This document shows, piece after piece, positions 32,144 through 41,106 of a DNA stretch of 64,000 bases. A program made the position numbers and the translations under genes. Where the stretch lies: assembly GCF_020103695.1 (NCBI RefSeq), contig NZ_JAHXBF010000001.1, forward strand, positions 911,607 to 975,606, read 5' to 3'. Numbering within the stretch: position 1 is the stretch's first letter; every line of letters begins with the position of its first letter. The notes beneath the pieces were generated by a model. It searched no databases. It was not told the DNA's origin and saw only the letters and a list, made by a program, of their open reading frames with translations. This DNA comes from Hyalangium versicolor. Lineage in GTDB: Bacteria > Myxococcota > Myxococcia > Myxococcales > Myxococcaceae.

Positions 32144-34561
32144 GTGGCTTCTCGGATTGATCGCCCGCCTCCGCCTCCCCCGCCTCCCCCTCCACCCAAG
32201 CCCGTGGCCCGCAAGGCAGCTCCCGCGAAGGCCCGTTCGGCTCCCCGGAAGCAAGGCGCTGCTGCCTCGCAGCGCACCGGGCACAGCGGTCGGAGCACTT
32301 TTGAGGGCGGAAGGACTCGGGCGGCCCAGGCCCGCGGGACTTCCTCCACCCATGCGCGTCAGGCCGTGCGTGCGACGGGACGGCCGGGGACGCAGAGCGC
32401 CCGGGCCAGGCAGGACGGAGCGCCCCGGTCCGCGCGGGCCGTTGCGGGAGAGGCTCCGAGGGCTCGCGCCGAGCAGAGATCGGCGGCTCGCACGCAGCAG
32501 GGGATACCGCGGGTTCCCCAGCGCATCAGCCAGGCCGCGCAGCGCGTCGCCCAGAGCCGCGTGGGACAGCGGGTCAACGCGGCCGTGGATCGTGTGAAGC
32601 AGAAGACCCAGCAGCTGAACGAGAAGCTGGGCTCTCCCGACCAGGCGCGCGAGCATGGACAGGCCCTGAGGGATTTCCAGTCGAATACGAGCGAGCTGGC
32701 GACCAACAGCCGGACCGCACTCAACGACATCTCCAAGGCGCTCGAGAGTGGCAAGGCCGCGGATATCACCAAGGCCCTGGCCTCGGCGCGTGAGCTCGTG
32801 AATTCCGTCCGTTCGGTGGCGGAAGCAGCGCCGAAGGCGCGAGATGCGGTGAAGGCGGGAGCGCGCACGTTCCAGCGCGTGGCGCCGCGTACCTCGCAGC
32901 GGATCTCGGATGCAGCCAGCCGGGTGGGGCAGACGGCGCAGAAGGTGGCGCAGAGCCGGGTGGGGCAGCGGGTGGCGAGCACCGCCAACCAGGTGCGGCA
33001 GAACGAGCGGGTGCAGGCTGGGGTCCAGAAAGCCAAGGCGGGCGCGCAGCGGGTGAGAGATGGCGCCAGGGCCGCGACGCGGGCAGCCGACCATGGTGCG
33101 GCGCTCTATGACTTTGGCAACAACGCTCACGGGACTGTCACCAACGGCATCACTGCGGGGCGTGACATCGCCAAGGCCTTCGAGACCCACAACGTGGGAG
33201 ACATCGCCACGGCCGTCACCTCCACGCAGGGGGCGATCGAGTCCGCGAAGGGCCTGGTCGAGGCGGCGCCGAAAGCGCGCGATGCGGTGAAGGCGGGAGC
33301 GCGCACGTTCCAGCGCGTGGCGCCGCGCACCTCGCAGCGGATCTCAGATGCAGCCAGCCGGGTGGGGCAGACGGCGCAGAAGGTGGCGCAGAGCCGGGTG
33401 GGGCAGCGGGTAGCGAGCGCTGCCAACCAGGTGCGGCAGAACGAGAAGGTGCAGGCTGGGGTTCAGAAGGCCAAGGCGGGCGCGACGACGGTCCGCAAGG
33501 CGGCTGGGCACGGAGCCTCTCTCGTCAACTTCGGCTCGAACGCGGTGAACCTGGCCAGCAGCACCAAGTCGACGGTGGGGGACATCCGCCAGGCCATCAA
33601 GACTCGCGACGCGGGGGACATTGGCAAGGCGTTGGAGTCCAGCGCGGGGACCTACACCTCCGCGCAGCAGTTGGCCGAGTCCGCGCCGCAGGCGCGTAAG
33701 GCGATGGAGGCCGCGGGTCGTGCCTTCCAGCGCAAGGCTCCGGCCACGTCCGCACGGATCACCTCCGCGGCGTCGCGAGTGTCCACGAGCGCCAAGACCA
33801 CGGCCTCCCGGGTGGCCCAGTCTCGCGTGGGCCAGGCCGTTGGGAAGACGGCGGTCCGCGTGGCGGAGAAGTCGGGGCTCAAGACCGCCGCGAAGGTGGG
33901 AGCCAAGGCACTGGGCCGCTTCGCGCCAGGCGCCAACATCGCCATCGCCGCGATGGACACCGCCGCCTTCGTGAAGACCTTGCGTGATCCGAACGCGAGC
34001 GTGACCAGCAAGGTGCTGAGCGGCGTCACGGCGCTGGGCTCCCTGGCCGCGGCCACCAACGTCCCGGTGTTGAGCCAGGCCGGTGCGGTGGTCTCCACGC
34101 TCTCGAGCCTCGCGAGCAGCGTGAAGCTGCCGAAGATCAACCTACCGAAGATCCACCTGCCGAAGGTGAACCTGCCCAAGGTGAAGTTGCCGAAGGTGAG
34201 CCTGCCCAAGGTGAAGCTGCCGAAGATCAGCAAGCCGAAGATCAGCCTGCCCAAGGTGCACCTGCCGAAGGTGAAGCTGCCGAAGATCCACAAGCCGAAG
34301 ATCAGCTTGCCGAAGATCCACCTGCCCAAAGTGAAGCTGCCGAAGATTCACTTGCCGAAGGTGCACCTGCCGAAGATCAGCCTGCCGAAGATCCATCTGC
34401 CGAAGGTGAAGCTGCCGAAGATCAGCTTGCCCAAGGTGAAGTTGCCGAAGATCAGCCTGCCGAAGATCAGCCTGCCGAAGGTGAGCTTGCCGAAGATCAG
34501 CCTGCCGAAGGTGAGCTTGCCGAAGGTCAGCCTGCCGAAGGTGCATTTCTCGGGCTGGTAG
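32144..34561 (+). CDS. Ala-rich helical repeat protein with LPK pentad tail
   Basis: 805 residues, GTG start with AGGAG upstream. Order: MASRIDR plus eleven prolines; a basic low-complexity stretch (about 20-120); three related helical units of about 146 residues (QRVAQSRVGQRVNAA, QKVAQSRVGQRVAST, QKVAQSRVGQRVASA), the first two with nearly identical blocks; an Ala/Gly-rich hydrophobic region (about 585-655, GANIAIAAMDTAAFV, GVTALGSLAAATNV); and a C-terminal tail of 28 pentads of the form (K/N/H/S)-L-P-K-(I/V), ending HFSGW. No signal peptide. I do not recognise the family; the pentads recall AHNAK-type repeats. The next gene is a trigger-factor-like chaperone, suggesting that this hard-to-fold or export-bound protein has its own chaperone. 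Structural or secreted effector roles are both possible. Confidence 0.75.
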   Translation: MASRIDRPPPPPPPPPPPKPVARKAAPAKARSAPRKQGAAASQRTGHSGRSTFEGGRTRAAQARGTSSTHARQAVRATGRPGTQSARARQDGAPRSARAVAGEAPRARAEQRSAARTQQGIPRVPQRISQAAQRVAQSRVGQRVNAAVDRVKQKTQQLNEKLGSPDQAREHGQALRDFQSNTSELATNSRTALNDISKALESGKAADITKALASARELVNSVRSVAEAAPKARDAVKAGARTFQRVAPRTSQRISDAASRVGQTAQKVAQSRVGQRVASTANQVRQNERVQAGVQKAKAGAQRVRDGARAATRAADHGAALYDFGNNAHGTVTNGITAGRDIAKAFETHNVGDIATAVTSTQGAIESAKGLVEAAPKARDAVKAGARTFQRVAPRTSQRISDAASRVGQTAQKVAQSRVGQRVASAANQVRQNEKVQAGVQKAKAGATTVRKAAGHGASLVNFGSNAVNLASSTKSTVGDIRQAIKTRDAGDIGKALESSAGTYTSAQQLAESAPQARKAMEAAGRAFQRKAPATSARITSAASRVSTSAKTTASRVAQSRVGQAVGKTAVRVAEKSGLKTAAKVGAKALGRFAPGANIAIAAMDTAAFVKTLRDPNASVTSKVLSGVTALGSLAAATNVPVLSQAGAVVSTLSSLASSVKLPKINLPKIHLPKVNLPKVKLPKVSLPKVKLPKISKPKISLPKVHLPKVKLPKIHKPKISLPKIHLPKVKLPKIHLPKVHLPKISLPKIHLPKVKLPKISLPKVKLPKISLPKISLPKVSLPKISLPKVSLPKVSLPKVHFSGW
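32828..33484 (+). repeat. two near-identical 219-bp blocks, period 438 bp
   Basis: 32828-33046 and 33266-33484 encode almost the same segment (APKARDAVKAGARTFQRVAP onward to GVQKAKAG). The offset of 438 bases equals 146 codons. A third, diverged unit follows at about 33700. Recent internal duplication or conversion inside the repeat-protein gene. Confidence 0.85.
34124..34543 (+). repeat. 28 tandem 15-bp units encoding (x-L-P-K-I/V)
   Basis: Exactly 28 in-frame pentads, from KLPKI to SLPKV, followed by HFSGW and stop. Position 1 varies among K, N, H and S; positions 3 and 4 are invariant Pro-Lys; position 5 is Ile or Val; position 2 is Leu except for two Lys. Related unit variants recur, as expected from slippage or unequal exchange. 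Confidence 0.95.
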
Positions 34562-34588
34562 TGCTGACGGCGGTCCACAGGAGACACA

Positions 34589-35839
34589 GTGGTGAGCAAC
34601 GACGATTTGCAGAAGCTGGGCGCCTCACGGAGCGGGGGCGTTACCCCGTCTCTGGGGGGTGATCGACTCCGCCGCATGCTGGGGGAGCAGCTCGCTCAGG
34701 CGAGCAAGGCCCCCAGGGGTGAAGTCCTCGAAGCGGTGCCGGAGCTGGGGCCCACAAACTCCGAGGAGGGCCTCGAGGCGGTGCCGGAGCTGGGGCTTGC
34801 GGCCTCGGGCGAGCAGGGTGGCGGCCTGGAGCTGCCTCAGGCGGAGGCTCCCTCTCTCGAGGACCTGCACGTGACGGTTCCCGAGTCGCCGCCCATCACC
34901 GAGGATGATCTGATCATGCGTTTCCATGAGCTCGTTCGGGAACGCGGGGCTCGGAGGACGCGCGCGCTCGGTGAGCCCATCGCTCTGGGCGATCAAGTGC
35001 GGATCGACACCCTGGGTTATGCCGGAGGCGAGCTCATTCCCTTCAGTGTCCGGAATGATCTGGAGATGGAGCTGGCCCCGCAGGTCATGCTCCCCGGCTT
35101 GATGGAAGCCCTGGAGGGCACGCCCGTGGGGGAGAGCGTGCAGGTGGAGATCTCCCTGCCTGACGACTATCCCGTCGAGTCGCTCCGGGGCGCCACGGCC
35201 CGGTTCCTGGTGGATGTCCATGCGGCGGAGGAGCTGCAGCTGCCCGATCCCGAGAGTGAAGAGTTCCTGCAGCGGTTGGGGCGGGGTGAGACGCTCGACG
35301 CGGTGATGGAATCCCTCATGGACGAGCTGGCCGACGAGCGCGCGGATGAGCTGTGGCTGGAGGCGCAGGAGCTCGTGATCGACGAGATCGTCCGTCGCAC
35401 GGAGATGGAGGTCTCGCCCGAGCTGGTGAACGAAGAGATCTACCGGCGCTGGAACGAGGCCGAGGCCCCGTTGCTGAGGGCGAAGAACTTCTCTCCCGAC
35501 GAGCTGCAGGATGCGCTCGAGGGGTGGCTGAAGGATCCGTCCACCCGAGTGCAGGCGGAGCGCGACCTACGAGCCTCCGTGGCCTTCCGGGCGATCATCG
35601 AGCGAGATGGACTCGAGCTGACGCCGGAGCGACTGGACGAGGTGCTGGAGCTGGCCATCGAGCCATTCGGACTGAGTCTGGCCGAGGCCCACGAGGCGTT
35701 GCAGGATCCCGAGGCGGCTCCGCTCATCATGGCCTCTGCTCGACAGGTCATGGCCTTCGAGCACGTCATGGAGCAGGCACGGATCCAGTTCGAGGGAGTC
35801 GAGGAGCCAGCCTCCGGAGATCCCGCTCCGGAGATCTGA
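34589..35839 (+). CDS. trigger-factor-like chaperone lacking the ribosome-binding domain
   Basis: 416 residues from GTG (34589, or the next codon 34592) with GGAG upstream. An unusual N-terminus carries two EAVPELG repeats. Residues about 125-210 resemble the FKBP-type PPIase domain of trigger factor (LGDQVRIDTLGYAGGELI, MLPGLMEALEGTPVGES, VEISLPDDYP, ATARFLVDVHAAEE). The rest is the all-helical substrate-binding domain (MDELADERADELWLEAQE, MEVSPELVNEEIYRRWNE, and a region rich in Glu and Arg). The N-terminal domain with the ribosome-binding GFRxGKxP signature is absent. The gene lies 27 bases after the LPK-repeat gene; a dedicated chaperone for that product is the simplest reading. Confidence 0.78.
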   Translation: MVSNDDLQKLGASRSGGVTPSLGGDRLRRMLGEQLAQASKAPRGEVLEAVPELGPTNSEEGLEAVPELGLAASGEQGGGLELPQAEAPSLEDLHVTVPESPPITEDDLIMRFHELVRERGARRTRALGEPIALGDQVRIDTLGYAGGELIPFSVRNDLEMELAPQVMLPGLMEALEGTPVGESVQVEISLPDDYPVESLRGATARFLVDVHAAEELQLPDPESEEFLQRLGRGETLDAVMESLMDELADERADELWLEAQELVIDEIVRRTEMEVSPELVNEEIYRRWNEAEAPLLRAKNFSPDELQDALEGWLKDPSTRVQAERDLRASVAFRAIIERDGLELTPERLDEVLELAIEPFGLSLAEAHEALQDPEAAPLIMASARQVMAFEHVMEQARIQFEGVEEPASGDPAPEI

Positions 35840-35858
35840 GTTCCTCGGAAGCTGTCCC

Positions 35859-37034
35859 TCACCGCGTTCCACGCACCTCCAACTCGTGGAACGCGATCCG
35901 GGGCAGGGCAGGGAACACGCTGATCGCCTCCACATCCACCAGGGGCACCGGGAGCTCGCACGTCTCCCACTGACCGGTGCCCTTGAACCGGCACACCGTG
36001 GGGTTCACGAAGAACGTGCCCCGCTCCTTGTCATCCAGTCCCAGCCCCGGAGGCATCCGGACGATCGCGCGCAGCGTGCCTGCGCCCTTCGCTCGGACGC
36101 GCAGTGAAGTCAGCTGCTTCAGCGGAGGCTCGAACTGGCCGCGCAGCGCGCCATCCGCCTCCCATCGAGGCGTCTGCCCGTTGCCCAGATCCACTCCCGA
36201 TTTCTCCTTCCCATCGAACGCGTGCTTCCCGGCCTCCGCGCCCGTGATCTGGTCGGGAACCACGGGCGCGTAACCCCAGCCCGGAGCCGTGGCCAGCCCT
36301 TGGAGTTCCTGGGCCCGCGCGCCCTGCTGCACCACTCCGGCATTCAGCACAGCCACTGATACGTGCCCCGCTCCGGCGCACTGCGGCGTCAGCGCGTTCA
36401 TCAGTGGCCAGAGCGCCTCATCGAATTTCCCTCCCGTCGTTGCCGCGGGAACCCACGTCATGCGCACCAGCGCCGCACACGCGGCCGGCGTTCCAGGGCC
36501 CGCATTCTCCAGGTTCCACAGCGCCTCGGCCGGTGCTCGCGCATGTCCCGTGGAAGCCTCCACCAGCGTGCGAGTCACACTGCTGACACACGGGTTCATC
36601 TCCGCCGGGCATCCCTGGCACAGCGCCTTCAACAACCCCCGCGCCGGAGTCTCCCCCGCCGCCAGCGGAGCCCGGACATCCAGCGCCGCCCCCAGCTCAC
36701 AGGCCCTCGCAGGCGGAGTCGGACACCCCGCTGTGACCCGCTGAGCCTCCGCCAGCGCCGAGGCATCCTCCGGGGCCCGCACCACCGCCTCCAGCGCTCG
36801 CTCGAGCCCACCACAGGCAGCCGGCGCACCGGTGCCCGCCGTCGAGGATTTCTCGCCCGTGGACGGTGCCACCTGCACCTCCATGGCCGGCCTGCGAGGA
36901 GTGGGCTCCTCCGCCTCCTTGGGAGCTTTGGAATGGGTGGCCAGGTACAGGCGCCCGAAGACGACCAGCGCCAGGACCATGAGCAGTAGGGTGCGGAGCG
37001 GGAAGCGTCGCAATGCAAACTCCTTGATTCTCAC
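35859..37034 (-). CDS. membrane-anchored Cys-rich protein of unknown function
   Basis: 391 residues. One N-terminal membrane helix (LRTLLLMVLALVVFGRLYLA) after a basic start, then a Pro/Glu-rich linker, an Ala-rich helical domain with about ten Cys residues (AACGG, AGCPTPPARACE, LCQGCPAEMNPC), and a C-terminal beta-rich domain (about 265-391, SLRVRAKGAGTLRAIVRMPP, TGQWETCELPVPL) that looks like a jelly-roll/carbohydrate-binding fold. Probably periplasmic with disulfides. I do not recognise the family. Divergent from lpd. Confidence 0.7.
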   Translation of the reverse strand: MRIKEFALRRFPLRTLLLMVLALVVFGRLYLATHSKAPKEAEEPTPRRPAMEVQVAPSTGEKSSTAGTGAPAACGGLERALEAVVRAPEDASALAEAQRVTAGCPTPPARACELGAALDVRAPLAAGETPARGLLKALCQGCPAEMNPCVSSVTRTLVEASTGHARAPAEALWNLENAGPGTPAACAALVRMTWVPAATTGGKFDEALWPLMNALTPQCAGAGHVSVAVLNAGVVQQGARAQELQGLATAPGWGYAPVVPDQITGAEAGKHAFDGKEKSGVDLGNGQTPRWEADGALRGQFEPPLKQLTSLRVRAKGAGTLRAIVRMPPGLGLDDKERGTFFVNPTVCRFKGTGQWETCELPVPLVDVEAISVFPALPRIAFHELEVRGTR

Positions 37035-37039
37035 CGTGT

Positions 37040-37061
37040 GCGGGGGTTATCAGCCCCCCGC
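37040..37061. promoter_or_regulatory. 7-bp dyad in the divergent gap before lpd
   Basis: GCGGGGG (37040-37046) and CCCCCGC (37055-37061) are perfect inverted repeats, eight bases apart, between the divergent genes at 37034 and 37086. Possible operator or mRNA hairpin. Confidence 0.3.
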
Positions 37062-37085
37062 GAGTTCTACTCAACGGAGGCGTGT

Positions 37086-38483
37086 GTGGCTGAGACGTTC
37101 GACGTGGTGATCATCGGTTCCGGCCCTGGCGGCTACGTGGGCGCCATCCGGGCGGCCCAGCTCGGCCTGAAGACGGCCATCATCGAGAAGGACAAGCGCC
37201 TGGGCGGCACCTGCCTCCACCGAGGCTGCATCCCCACCAAGGCCCTGCTCTGGACGGCCGAGCTGTACCACCACATCCACGAGGCTGCTGATTTCGGCAT
37301 CGACGTGTCCGGCTCCGCCATCAACTGGGCCAACGCCCAGAAGCACAAGGACAAGGTCGTCCTCAAGGGCGCCAACGGCATCGACTTCTTGATGAAGAAG
37401 AACAAGGTGTCCGTGTTCAAGGGCCACGGCCGCATTGCCGGCAAGGGCAAGGTCGAGGTCACCGCCGAGGATGGCACCAAGCAGACGCTGGACACGAAGA
37501 ACATCATCATCGCCACCGGCTCGGTCCCCAAGTCGCTTCCCAACGTCCAGGTGGACCACAAGCGGGTGCTGAACAGTGACTCCATCCTGACGCTCGACCG
37601 CATCCCCAAGAGCCTGATCGTCATCGGCGCCGGCGCGGTGGGCTGCGAGTTCGCCTCCGTCTACAACCATGTGGGCAGCCAGGTCTCCATCGTCGAGTAC
37701 ATGCCCAACCTGCTGCCCATCGAGGACATCGACGCCTCGAAGGAGCTGGAGCGCTACTTCAAGAAGCGCAAGATCGATCTGCACACCGGCGCCAAGGTCG
37801 AGAAGGTGGAGCACACCGCCACCGGCGTGAAGGTGACGATGAGCGTCGGCTCGGAGACCAAGACGATCGAGGCCGAGCTGCTGCTGTCCGCCGTGGGCCG
37901 CGCGCCCGTGACGGAGGACATCGGCCTGAAGCAGACCAACATCCAGGTGGACCGCGGCTTCATCAAGGTGGACTCGATGATGCGCACCTCCGAGGCCAAC
38001 GTGTACGCCATTGGCGACGTGATCCCCACGGCCATGCTGGCGCACGTGGCCAGCTCCGAGTGCATCCTCGCGGTGGAGCACATCGCCGGGAAGAACCCCC
38101 AGCCCATCAACTACGATCTGGTCCCCTCCGCCACCTACTGCTACCCGGAGGTCGCCTCCGTGGGCCTCACCGAGAAGAAGGCCAAGGAGCGCGGCTATGA
38201 CGTGAAGACGGGCATCTTCCCGTTCAGCGCCATCCACAAGGCCACCATCTCGAACGAGAACATCGGCATGGTGAAGGTCGTCTCCGACAAGAAGTACGAC
38301 GAGGTCCTCGGCGTGCACCTGGTCGGTCCGCACGCTACCGAGCTCCTCGCCGAGGCCTGCGTGGCCCTCCGCCTGGAGATCACCACCGAGGAGCTCGCGC
38401 GCACCATGCACGCTCACCCGACGCTCTCCGAGATCGTCAAGGAGAGCGCCGAGGCGACCCTGGGTCACCCCATCCACATCTGA
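37086..38483 (+). CDS. lpdA: dihydrolipoyl dehydrogenase (E3)
   Basis: FAD enzyme that re-oxidises the dihydrolipoyl groups of 2-oxoacid dehydrogenase complexes with NAD. 465 residues from GTG 37086 with ACGGAGG upstream; the frame is open further, but VAETFDVVIIGSGPGGYVGA is the proper N-terminus. The redox disulfide is C43/C48 in GGTCLHRGCIPTK, the NAD motif is VIGAGAVGCEFAS, and the catalytic His-Glu is in HAHPTLSE. The neighbours lipA, an E2 gene and lipB fit this role. Confidence 0.95.
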   Translation: MAETFDVVIIGSGPGGYVGAIRAAQLGLKTAIIEKDKRLGGTCLHRGCIPTKALLWTAELYHHIHEAADFGIDVSGSAINWANAQKHKDKVVLKGANGIDFLMKKNKVSVFKGHGRIAGKGKVEVTAEDGTKQTLDTKNIIIATGSVPKSLPNVQVDHKRVLNSDSILTLDRIPKSLIVIGAGAVGCEFASVYNHVGSQVSIVEYMPNLLPIEDIDASKELERYFKKRKIDLHTGAKVEKVEHTATGVKVTMSVGSETKTIEAELLLSAVGRAPVTEDIGLKQTNIQVDRGFIKVDSMMRTSEANVYAIGDVIPTAMLAHVASSECILAVEHIAGKNPQPINYDLVPSATYCYPEVASVGLTEKKAKERGYDVKTGIFPFSAIHKATISNENIGMVKVVSDKKYDEVLGVHLVGPHATELLAEACVALRLEITTEELARTMHAHPTLSEIVKESAEATLGHPIHI

Positions 38484-38552
38484 TGCAGAACGCGGCAGGG
38501 CTCCGTTGGCTGTGAGCGCGTGAGCCCTGACTGACAGTCGCGGTCGCATCCG

Positions 38553-38594
38553 AGCCTGGAGTTCCTGGGAACATCCCAGGGCTCCAGGCTTTTT
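38553..38594 (+). terminator. intrinsic terminator after lpd
   Basis: The stem AGCCTGGAG (38553-38561) / CTCCAGGCT (38582-38590) encloses an inner hairpin (CCTGGGA/TCCCAGG) and is followed by TTTTT. It separates lpd from lipA transcriptionally. Confidence 0.85.
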
Positions 38595-38721
38595 CATTGG
38601 GAGGCTCTGGCCTCCGCTGCTTCCGGTGCAGCAGTGCCGCCCGAGCCGTCCGGCGTTAAGCAATACGGGACGTTCCAGAAGCCTTTGTCACAGCTGACGC
38701 CCCGCGTTAGAGGCTTCCTGC

Positions 38722-38751
38722 TTGACCCTGCTTTTGACCCAACCCTACAAG
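38722..38751 (+). promoter_or_regulatory. candidate sigma70 promoter of lipA
   Basis: TTGACC (38722-38727), an 18-base spacer and TACAAG (38746-38751). The lipA ATG at 38763 is only 11 bases after the -10, so the message would have a very short leader. The same -10 hexamer appears in a promoter candidate at 53508. Confidence 0.4.
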
Positions 38752-38762
38752 GCCCGCGTCCC

Positions 38763-39692
38763 ATGGCGACTCCCGATCGGTTCCCCCTCCCCCAGGTCTC
38801 CGAGAGCACTCGAAAGCCCGAGTGGTTGAAGGTGCGGCTGCCCCACGGCGAGGGGTACGAGCGGGTCAAATCCATTGTCCGTCGCACGAAGCTGTCCACG
38901 GTGTGCGAGGAGGCGCGCTGCCCCAACATCGCCGAGTGCTGGGGCGGTGGCACCGCCACGGTGATGCTGATGGGCGAGGTGTGCACTCGCGCCTGCCGCT
39001 TCTGCCACGTGAAGGTCGGCGCGCCGCCGCCGCTGGACCCGATGGAGCCCATCCACCTGGCCCAGGCCGTCAAGGAGATGGACCTGGAGTACATCGTCGT
39101 CACGTCCGTGAACCGGGATGACCGGCCGGATGGCGGCGCCAGCCACTTCGCCTCGGCCATCCGCGAGCTGCGCCGCGAGTCTCCCAAGACGATCGTCGAG
39201 GTGCTCATCCCCGACTTCAAGGGCGTGGAGAAGGATCTCACCACCGTGGCCGAGGCCCGGCCCCACGTGGTGGCCCACAACGTGGAGACGGTGGAGCGCC
39301 TCACGCCCACGGTGCGCGATCGCCGCGCGACCTACCGGCAGTCGCTGCGCGTGCTGGAGTACCTGAAGAAGCGCCCCGAGGGCCTGTACACCAAGAGCTC
39401 CGTCATGGTGGGCCTGGGCGAGACGGACGCCGAGTTGGAGCAGACCTTCAAGGATCTGCGCGAGGCGGGCGTGGACGTGCTCACGCTGGGCCAGTACCTG
39501 CAGCCCTCGCAGTACCACCTGCGCGTGGAGCGCTTCGTCTCTCCGGCGCAGTTCGAGTCCTACAAGAAGCTGGCCGAGTCCTACGGCTTCCTCTATGTGG
39601 CCAGCGGTCCGCTGGTCCGCTCCAGCTACCGCGCCGCCGAGTTCTTCATGAAAGGCCTCATGGAGCGCGAGCGGCTGGAGCGCATCGGTTAG
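38763..39692 (+). CDS. lipA: lipoyl synthase (radical SAM)
   Basis: Inserts two sulfur atoms into protein-bound octanoyl groups. 309 residues from ATG 38763 (MATPDRFPLPQV); the longer open frame has no family similarity. The auxiliary cluster Cys are C48, C53 and C59 (TVCEEARCPNIAEC), the radical SAM Cys C74, C78 and C81 (CTRACRFC), and the conserved C-terminal Arg-Ser-Ser-Tyr is in VRSSYRAAEF. Works with LipB (42822) on the E2 encoded next. Confidence 0.96.
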   Translation: MATPDRFPLPQVSESTRKPEWLKVRLPHGEGYERVKSIVRRTKLSTVCEEARCPNIAECWGGGTATVMLMGEVCTRACRFCHVKVGAPPPLDPMEPIHLAQAVKEMDLEYIVVTSVNRDDRPDGGASHFASAIRELRRESPKTIVEVLIPDFKGVEKDLTTVAEARPHVVAHNVETVERLTPTVRDRRATYRQSLRVLEYLKKRPEGLYTKSSVMVGLGETDAELEQTFKDLREAGVDVLTLGQYLQPSQYHLRVERFVSPAQFESYKKLAESYGFLYVASGPLVRSSYRAAEFFMKGLMERERLERIG

Positions 39693-39756
39693 CGCCTCTT
39701 CGCAGTCCCATTCACCGAGTCCCGTTTCCCCCGCGAAGGACGGAACCCTCATTCCC

Positions 39757-41061
39757 ATGGCTCTCTTCGAATTCAAGCTCCCCGACCTCGGCGAAGGCGT
39801 GATGGAAGGTGAGCTCGTCAAGTGGCACGTGAAGGAAGGCGACGCCGTCAAGGAAGACGACGTGATCGCCGAGGTGATGACCGACAAGGCCACCGTCACC
39901 GTGCCCAGCCCCAAGGCCGGCCGCGTCCTCAAGACGCACGGCAAGGAGGGCGACATGGCCAAGGTCCACCAGCTCCTCGTCACGCTGGAGGTGGAGGGGG
40001 CCGCTCCCGCTCAGGCAGCGGGTCATGGCGCGCATGGCGGCAACGGTGCGGGCACGTCCTCCGCGGCGAAGTCCGAGTCCGTGGCGGCGAAGAACGGCAC
40101 TGCGCCCGCGACCAAGGTGCTGGCCACGCCGCTCACCCGCCGCATGGCTCGGGAGCACGGGTTGGATCTCGCGGAGATCTCCGGCTCCGGTCCGCAGGGG
40201 CGGGTGACGAAGGCCGATGTCGTGGCGGCGCTGGAGGGCAAGGGCTCGGGTAACACCGTTACCGAGGCTCCGGCTCCGGCCCCGACCCCGGCTCCGGCTC
40301 CTGTGCAGGCCCGCCCGTCGGCTCCTCCTCCGGCTCCGCTCGCGGCGGCCCGTGGCGACGAGCGGGTTCCGATGCGGGGGCTGCGCAAGAAGATCGCGGA
40401 GAAGATGGTGCGGTCGAAGTTCACCATGCCGCACTTCGCCTTCGTCGAGGAGGTGGACGGCACGGACCTGGTGGCGCTGCGCAAGCGCCTCAACAAGCAG
40501 CTCCAGGCCGCGGGCGATGACGTCAAGCTCACCTACCTGCCGTTCATCGTGAAGGCGGTGATCGCCGCGCTGAAGAAGTTCCCCCACCTCAACGCCAACT
40601 TCGACGAGGCGGCGCAGGAGCTGGTCGTCCGCGGCGAGTACAACATCGGCATCGCGGCGCAGACACCAGACGGGCTCACCGTGGCGGTGGTGCGCAACGC
40701 GGACCGGTTGACGGTGCGCGATCTGGCCCACGAGATCGCCCGCTTGGGGACAGCTGCTCGCGATCGGAAGCTGAAGATGGAGGAGCTGACCGGCGGCACG
40801 TTCACCATCACGTCGCTGGGGCAGAGCGGCGGCCTCTTCGCCACGCCCATCATCAACCACCCCGAGGTGGGAATTCTGGGGGTCCACCGGCTGCGCAAGC
40901 GCCCTGTTGTCAAGGACGACCAGATCGTCGTGCGCGAGATGATGAACCTGTCGCTGTCGTGCGACCACCGCGTGATCGATGGCTCCGTGGCGGCCGAGTT
41001 CGTCTACGAGGTCATCAAGTATCTCGAGACCCCGGACATGCTGTTCCTGGCGATGACCTAG
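39757..41061 (+). CDS. 2-oxoacid dehydrogenase E2 (probably branched-chain)
   Basis: 434-residue dihydrolipoyl acyltransferase. An N-terminal lipoyl domain has its lipoyl lysine K44 in VMTDKATVTVPSP; an E3-binding domain lies at about 116-155 (TRRMAREHGLDLAEISGSG), followed by an Ala/Pro linker and the catalytic domain with SCDHRVIDGSVAAEF. The TDKATVTVPSP wording is typical of branched-chain oxoacid dehydrogenase E2 (BkdB), which in myxobacteria supplies starters for iso-fatty acids. The E1 subunits are not in this window, so the substrate is not proven. Confidence 0.9.
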   Translation: MALFEFKLPDLGEGVMEGELVKWHVKEGDAVKEDDVIAEVMTDKATVTVPSPKAGRVLKTHGKEGDMAKVHQLLVTLEVEGAAPAQAAGHGAHGGNGAGTSSAAKSESVAAKNGTAPATKVLATPLTRRMAREHGLDLAEISGSGPQGRVTKADVVAALEGKGSGNTVTEAPAPAPTPAPAPVQARPSAPPPAPLAAARGDERVPMRGLRKKIAEKMVRSKFTMPHFAFVEEVDGTDLVALRKRLNKQLQAAGDDVKLTYLPFIVKAVIAALKKFPHLNANFDEAAQELVVRGEYNIGIAAQTPDGLTVAVVRNADRLTVRDLAHEIARLGTAARDRKLKMEELTGGTFTITSLGQSGGLFATPIINHPEVGILGVHRLRKRPVVKDDQIVVREMMNLSLSCDHRVIDGSVAAEFVYEVIKYLETPDMLFLAMT

Positions 41062-41106
41062 CTCGACGGGCGGGCCTGTGGCCCGTGGCCGGGTTACGCT
41101 TACCCC

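Noticed and set aside
38634..38762. 43-codon N-terminal extension of lipA
   Set aside because: It overlaps the promoter-like element, has no similarity to lipoyl synthases, and ATG 38763 gives the normal length.
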